DNA of 37,508 bases, from assembly GCA_030696465.1 (NCBI GenBank), contig JAUYSE010000011.1, positions 1-37,508 on the forward strand, written 5' to 3'. The DNA is from Legionellaceae bacterium. Its GTDB lineage: Bacteria > Pseudomonadota > Gammaproteobacteria > Legionellales > Legionellaceae. The stretch's first letter is position 1. Every line of letters starts with the position of its first letter. The notes below the pieces were generated by a model, which did not search any database, had not been told where the DNA came from, and was given only the letters and a program-made list of their open reading frames with translations. The position numbers and the translations under genes are program-made. Positions 33,586 through 37,508 of this stretch are shown here, piece by piece.

Positions 33586-34833
33586 TTACTTCTTTTTTTC
33601 CGACAAGAAAAACCCTAATAACAACACGAGGAATAAAGAACCCGGTAATAACGATAGTGCTTTTTGATACTCTAACGGTCCGTACACATGAGGGACGAGC
33701 GCGCACCAATCTAATATATGCCCTACCAGCGGCTGAAAAATAACCCCTCCAAGGGTCACTATCATGTTCACTACGGCAAATACGGTACCGGTAATGTTCA
33801 GGTCGTCAACGACCTCTTTTCCCATCACAAACACGATAATCTCAGCCGAGGTAAACACCCCATATAAGAAAAGCCACACAAATAATTGTAATAAAGACCA
33901 ATGCGGATAATACAAAATGGCGATGATGGAAATCAGCCCACCCAAAGCACCGATCATCAACGGAATAATGCGTCGCGCAAAATGGTCGGAAAGAAAACCT
34001 AACAGTGGTGCCCCCACTGCCCAGCCCAGAAACACAGCTGACATACACTTCGCTGCCTGTAAATCGCTTAGATGGTAGGCTTGCTCTAAATACGTTTTGC
34101 CCCACAACTCCCCGAAAACAGATAAAGAAGTATATAAACAAGCACCTACCAAGCCCACCAACCATACTTTAGGTGACACTATCACTTTGAGGACTTGTTT
34201 GAAAAAGACAGACCAGGCAAAAACGGCTGGAGACTCCATTTGATCGCTCACCGGCGCATCACGGACCATTATCAATAATAAGGCACTTAAGATAAACCCT
34301 ACCATAACGGTTCCATTCAAAACTACCGGAAGACCGAATTGCTCGGCAACACGGGTAATCTCTACCTCTCCATAAATTAAACCGCACATGCCTAGCGTCG
34401 TCATTAAACCCGCTACCAAAGAAAAATATTTTCTTGGTAGCCAGTGTGTCGCTAACGATAATACGCCAACAAAAGCAAAAGAAGAGCCAAGGCCTACTAA
34501 AAATCGGCCAGCGCCAGCTATCCACATGGAAGAAAGATATGAAAAACCAAGAGAGCCTATCGCACATAACAGACAAGCCAGTGTTAATAAACGCCGAGGG
34601 CCAACTCTATCGATTAATAAACCAACGGGCACCTGCATGGGAGAATACGCAAAATAATATAAAGCGGATATTTGTCCGAAGGTACTCGCAGAGATGTGTC
34701 CGAATGCCTGCATTAACTCATCTTGCAAAACCCCGGGAAGAATCCGCAAGATAAATTCGTAACAATAAAATAAAGCGCCGATAAAACAGATAACGGCGCC
34801 GTAACACAATTGTTTAGTGCTGCATGTCTGCAT
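33586..34833 (-). CDS. MFS transporter, paralogue 2
   Basis: A 415-aa, twelve-helix major facilitator. The first helix contains YCYEFILRILPGVL. ALYYFAYSPMQVPVGLLIDRVGPRRLLT carries the MFS motif A region (GxLxDRxGxRR), and GRFLVGLGSSFAFVGVLSLATHWLP matches the fourth helix. The central loop is short and a second motif A-like GFLSDHFARR follows. It shares these strings almost exactly with the upstream gene, showing a tandem duplication. The start overlaps that gene by 20 bases. The substrate is unknown. Similar carriers are numerous in Legionella and Coxiella, where some import amino acids or nucleosides. Confidence 0.9.
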   Translation of the reverse strand: MQTCSTKQLCYGAVICFIGALFYCYEFILRILPGVLQDELMQAFGHISASTFGQISALYYFAYSPMQVPVGLLIDRVGPRRLLTLACLLCAIGSLGFSYLSSMWIAGAGRFLVGLGSSFAFVGVLSLATHWLPRKYFSLVAGLMTTLGMCGLIYGEVEITRVAEQFGLPVVLNGTVMVGFILSALLLIMVRDAPVSDQMESPAVFAWSVFFKQVLKVIVSPKVWLVGLVGACLYTSLSVFGELWGKTYLEQAYHLSDLQAAKCMSAVFLGWAVGAPLLGFLSDHFARRIIPLMIGALGGLISIIAILYYPHWSLLQLFVWLFLYGVFTSAEIIVFVMGKEVVDDLNITGTVFAVVNMIVTLGGVIFQPLVGHILDWCALVPHVYGPLEYQKALSLLPGSLFLVLLLGFFLSEKKK

Positions 34834-36112
34834 AAGTTTCTCTTAAGAAAAAGACGAGTACGCCAGCAATTAATATTCCGATAGGGATTACTGACAAGGC
34901 AAGTTGATAGTCCATTAAAGTGTACACTTTATGCATCTTATGCGCCACTTCAGTTGCCCCTTCAATACGCATACGCAACATATAGCTATAATCGAGTAAG
35001 TGTCCCACCAAAGGCTGTAGAATCATTGCGCCTAACATCACCACCATATTGGTAAACGCCATTGCGGTAGCGGCTGCTGCTACCGGGCTAGACTCTCGGC
35101 TTACCGGGAACACTAAACATTGTGCGCTGTATAACAGCCCTAATATAAACATCAACGAACATATATGTATGTAATGTAATCCAGGCGCATATAAAATCAT
35201 TGACATTACAATCGCTGCACCAAAGGCACCAATCAACATTGGTGGTCTACGGCATTTTAAAGTATCTGAAATAAAGCCCATTGTTGGGGCTCCGATAGTG
35301 AACCCTAAAAATAACACCGAATTTGCGAAATCGGCACTCACTTCTGAGAGACCATGCGCATTCATTAAGTAAGGAATACCCCAGAGCTCAGCAAACACGG
35401 TAGTTGGTAAATAGACCAAACATCCGAAAAAACAGTTGATCCAAATTTGTGGTTTTCTGGCAATGACGAGAAGTTCTCGCATGCTGGTACGAAGATTATC
35501 AATGGTGCCGGACATCCCCGAAACATCATTTGCGGGTTTGTTACGGATGCCTAGCCATAAAAGAACCATGAGAACAAGCCCGGCGTAAGCGGCCATTTTT
35601 AAAGTGGCACTCCAACCAATTTGTATTACCAACGCGCCTAAAAAATTATCTCCTAACATTGCGCCGATAGTCCCCAGGGCTGCCGTTATACCTGCGACCA
35701 TCCCAAGGTTATCTTCTGGAAGCCAAATAGTCGCTAATTTTAACACCCCAACAAAAGCAAAAGAGGAACCAAAGCCGACTAAAAATCTTCCTATAAACGC
35801 TACTGTAAAATTATCGGTACTGGTAAATAAAAAGGTTCCCGCCACACAAACAAAGCACGCTAAGGTCAGTAACGCACGGGGACCATAACGATCTAACAAT
35901 ACCCCAACTGGCAACTGCATCGGCACATACGCATAATAGTACGAACTAGACAACATTCCAAAACCAGTTGCCGATAAGTCAAAATGTTCTCGTAAAGCAT
36001 GTTCCATGACGGAAGGTGCAATACGTAAAAAATATTCGTAACTATAGTAAAGCGCACCTAATAAACAAATTAACACGCCTAATATATGCTTTCTATTTCC
36101 CATATGAGACAT
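34814..36112 (-). CDS. MFS transporter, paralogue 1
   Basis: A 432-aa major facilitator with twelve predicted helices. YSYEYFLRIAPSVM lies in helix 1, SSYYYAYVPMQLPVGVLLDRYGPRALLT contains motif A, and GRFLVGFGSSFAFVGVLKLATIWLPEDN matches the fourth helix and loop of the downstream gene. FTNMVVMLGAMILQPLVGHLLDY is shared as well. AAGGAGTCTACT precedes the ATG at 36112, so the track start at 36127 is too long. It lies 30 bp downstream of the malic enzyme gene and probably shares its transcript, which hints at carboxylate or amino acid uptake; this is inference only. Confidence 0.9.
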   Translation of the reverse strand: MSHMGNRKHILGVLICLLGALYYSYEYFLRIAPSVMEHALREHFDLSATGFGMLSSSYYYAYVPMQLPVGVLLDRYGPRALLTLACFVCVAGTFLFTSTDNFTVAFIGRFLVGFGSSFAFVGVLKLATIWLPEDNLGMVAGITAALGTIGAMLGDNFLGALVIQIGWSATLKMAAYAGLVLMVLLWLGIRNKPANDVSGMSGTIDNLRTSMRELLVIARKPQIWINCFFGCLVYLPTTVFAELWGIPYLMNAHGLSEVSADFANSVLFLGFTIGAPTMGFISDTLKCRRPPMLIGAFGAAIVMSMILYAPGLHYIHICSLMFILGLLYSAQCLVFPVSRESSPVAAAATAMAFTNMVVMLGAMILQPLVGHLLDYSYMLRMRIEGATEVAHKMHKVYTLMDYQLALSVIPIGILIAGVLVFFLRETYADMQH

Positions 36113-36142
36113 AGTAGACTCCTTCATTCATGATATAAAAAA

Positions 36143-37369
36143 TTATGCTCTGGCGACACCAGACAAACGCGCAGCTTCTGCCACTGCTCGAGATACACTT
36201 TCCCTCAAACGAGGGTCGATAGGTTTAGGAATAATATATTGAGGACCAAAATCCCAATGATCAAATTGAGGGTAGTTCTTTTTTACTTCGTCAGGTACAG
36301 GTTGATGCACCAAGTCTCGTATTGCATGCACCGCCGCAATTTGCATTGCTTCATTAATAGCAGTTGCACGCACATCTAATGCGCCCCGAAAAATATAGGG
36401 GAAGCATAAAACATTATTTACTTGATTCGGATAATCACTACGGCCAGTCGCCATAATGAGATCTTGGCGTAGCGCTAATGCTATTTCTGGTTTAATTTCA
36501 GGGTCTGGATTCGACAATGCAAAAATAATAGGATTTGCAGCCATTCCCTTTAATAGTTTTTCATCTAATACATTGGGTCTAGAAACACCGATAAAAACAT
36601 CTGCATCTTTTAAAGCATCTTCTAGTGTTCGTTCAGCGCCTGATTGTGCAAAAAAAGCCTTATGCTCATTTAAATCGGTTCGTTCTGTATGAATAACCCC
36701 TTTTGTATCTAATAGATACATGGATTCTCGGGACGCACCTAAGGCCAACAACAAACGCATCGATGCAATACCAGCAGCACCTGCGCCCATGCACACAACT
36801 TTTATCTCAGATATTTTTTTATTTTGTAGGATTAAAGCATTTAATAAGCCCGCCGCAACCACAATGGCCGTCCCATGTTGATCGTCATGAAACACTGGAA
36901 TATCTAACTGTTCTATTAAGGCTTTTTCAATATCAAAGCATTCTGGCGCTTTGATATCTTCAAGATTAATGGCCCCAAAAGTAGGCGCAATCCGACGCAC
37001 CGTGTCGACAAATAATTTTGGATCCGCTTCATCAATTTCAATGTCGAACACATCAACATCTGCAAATTGCTTAAATAATACGGCTTTCCCTTCCATCACT
37101 GGCTTAGACGCCAAAGCACCTACATTACCCAAGCCCAACACGGCGGTGCCATTACTGATTACGGCCACTAAATTGCCTTTGCTGGTATATAAATATGCAT
37201 TCAAGGGATCATCTGCAATCTCACGCACGGGTGCCGCAACTCCTGGAGTATAGGCTAATGACAAATCTGCTTGAGACTGTGTAGATTTTGTTACGTGTAT
37301 CGCCAACTTCCCTGGTGTAGGCATCGCATGATAATCCAATGCTTTTTGTTTTAAATCGAGATCGGCCAT
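36143..37369 (-). CDS. Malic enzyme, short form without phosphotransacetylase domain
   Basis: It decarboxylates malate to pyruvate with reduction of NAD(P)+. The product is 408 aa. SLAYTPGVAAPVREI near residue 36, VISNGTAVLGLGNVGALASKPVMEGK near 70, INLEDIKAPECFDIE near 134, PVFHDDQHGTAIV near 158 (metal and substrate site) and the Rossmann motif GAGAAGIASMRLL near 193 are all conserved. GRSDYPNQVNN follows. E. coli MaeB (about 760 aa) has a C-terminal phosphotransacetylase-like domain; here the protein ends after the malic enzyme module, like the short forms of many bacteria. Coenzyme preference cannot be fixed by eye. It heads the minus-strand run with two MFS genes. Confidence 0.93.
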   Translation of the reverse strand: MADLDLKQKALDYHAMPTPGKLAIHVTKSTQSQADLSLAYTPGVAAPVREIADDPLNAYLYTSKGNLVAVISNGTAVLGLGNVGALASKPVMEGKAVLFKQFADVDVFDIEIDEADPKLFVDTVRRIAPTFGAINLEDIKAPECFDIEKALIEQLDIPVFHDDQHGTAIVVAAGLLNALILQNKKISEIKVVCMGAGAAGIASMRLLLALGASRESMYLLDTKGVIHTERTDLNEHKAFFAQSGAERTLEDALKDADVFIGVSRPNVLDEKLLKGMAANPIIFALSNPDPEIKPEIALALRQDLIMATGRSDYPNQVNNVLCFPYIFRGALDVRATAINEAMQIAAVHAIRDLVHQPVPDEVKKNYPQFDHWDFGPQYIIPKPIDPRLRESVSRAVAEAARLSGVARA

Positions 37370-37424
37370 GCCTTTTACATCCTAAAATAAGTACCGTGCG
37401 TCATGAATACAATGCACAAACAAA

Positions 37425-37473
37425 AAATCATATAAAAAAATAGGTTCTCTGAACAGTCTTTTTTATATGATTT
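37425..37473. promoter_or_regulatory. Long A/T-rich hairpin upstream of the malic enzyme gene
   Basis: AAATCATATAAAAAA at 37425-37439 pairs perfectly with TTTTTTATATGATTT at 37459-37473. A GTTC-TCT-GAAC hairpin sits at the tip. It lies 56-104 bases before the malic enzyme start, so it would form in a long leader or act as a terminator of an upstream transcript. Its function is not known. Confidence 0.5.
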
Positions 37474-37483
37474 CGATTCTATA

Positions 37484-37508
37484 CTCTTCGCACTTGAGTT
37501 TTCGGCGT
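37484..37508. mobile_element. Inverted-repeat element, copy B, cut by window end
   Basis: CTCTTCGCACTTGAGTTTTCGGCGT matches the left end of the element at 18149 with a single A/G difference and the same orientation. Only its first 25 bases lie in the window. As with copy A, it stands upstream of a minus-strand operon start. Confidence 0.65.

Overview
The window reads as a chromosomal segment of a low-to-moderate GC gammaproteobacterium. The gene set fits an intracellular or Legionellales/Coxiellaceae-like lineage. It has a split glycine decarboxylase (gcvPA/gcvPB), a UbiE-UbiJ-UbiB cluster, a LolB lipoprotein-sorting factor, a class Ia ribonucleotide reductase with Chlamydia/Pseudomonas-type features, an OmpA-type lipoprotein that recalls Dot/Icm IcmN, and tandem MFS carriers. 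The taxonomic placement is inference from gene content; no rRNA or tRNA gene was seen.

Layout. (1) Bases 1-1316: C-terminal part of a polytopic membrane protein, probably GT-C-like. (2) 1324-4776, minus strand: a probable operon of a small Pmp3-like membrane protein, dapB, mmsA and mmsB, combining lysine/DAP synthesis with valine degradation. (3) 4805-5868, plus strand: 5-formyl-THF cyclo-ligase and an EVE-domain protein behind an extended -10 promoter. (4) 5963-10653, minus strand: nrdB, nrdA and lolB. (5) 10729-13277: coaD (+), plsC (-) and a fatty acid desaturase (+), i.e. coenzyme A and phospholipid synthesis. (6) 13539-18123, minus strand: a compact glycine-cleavage operon gcvT-gcvH-gcvPA-yciI-gcvPB, with a YciI-like gene overlapping both P subunits. 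(7) 18294-20713: an adducin-like class II aldolase, a TauE/SafE permease and a secreted TlpA-type thioredoxin. (8) 20714-21577: an 860-bp gene-free stretch holding a PIN-toxin remnant, two inverted-repeat elements and simple repeats. (9) 21578-23554: uvrB. (10) 23580-32166, plus strand: a ten-gene chain in which most stops and starts overlap: aspC, GT87, ubiE, ubiJ, ubiB, tatA, tatB, OmpA-type lipoprotein, TyrP/Mtr permease, dam. (11) 32184-33452: an AAA/DUF4143 ATPase with 22-bp direct repeats upstream. (12) 33586-37369, minus strand: a malic enzyme followed by two paralogous MFS transporters.

Most coding content is housekeeping. I did not find a convincing undescribed defence or secretion system. 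The most unusual material is the population of short, non-coding, terminal-inverted-repeat elements in the intergenic regions (13342-13507, 18149-18261 with a second copy starting at 37484, 21015-21160 and 21358-21480), together with a 20-bp dispersed palindromic repeat. One of the elements lies exactly beside a copy of the 20-bp repeat and may have split it. The yciI insertion in the gcv operon and the coupled ubi-tat-dam operon lacking tatC are the most notable gene-organisation features.

Where the ORF track starts upstream of the likely start codon, I chose starts from Shine-Dalgarno spacing, family N-termini and overlaps. Coordinates of motifs read by eye may be off by a base.
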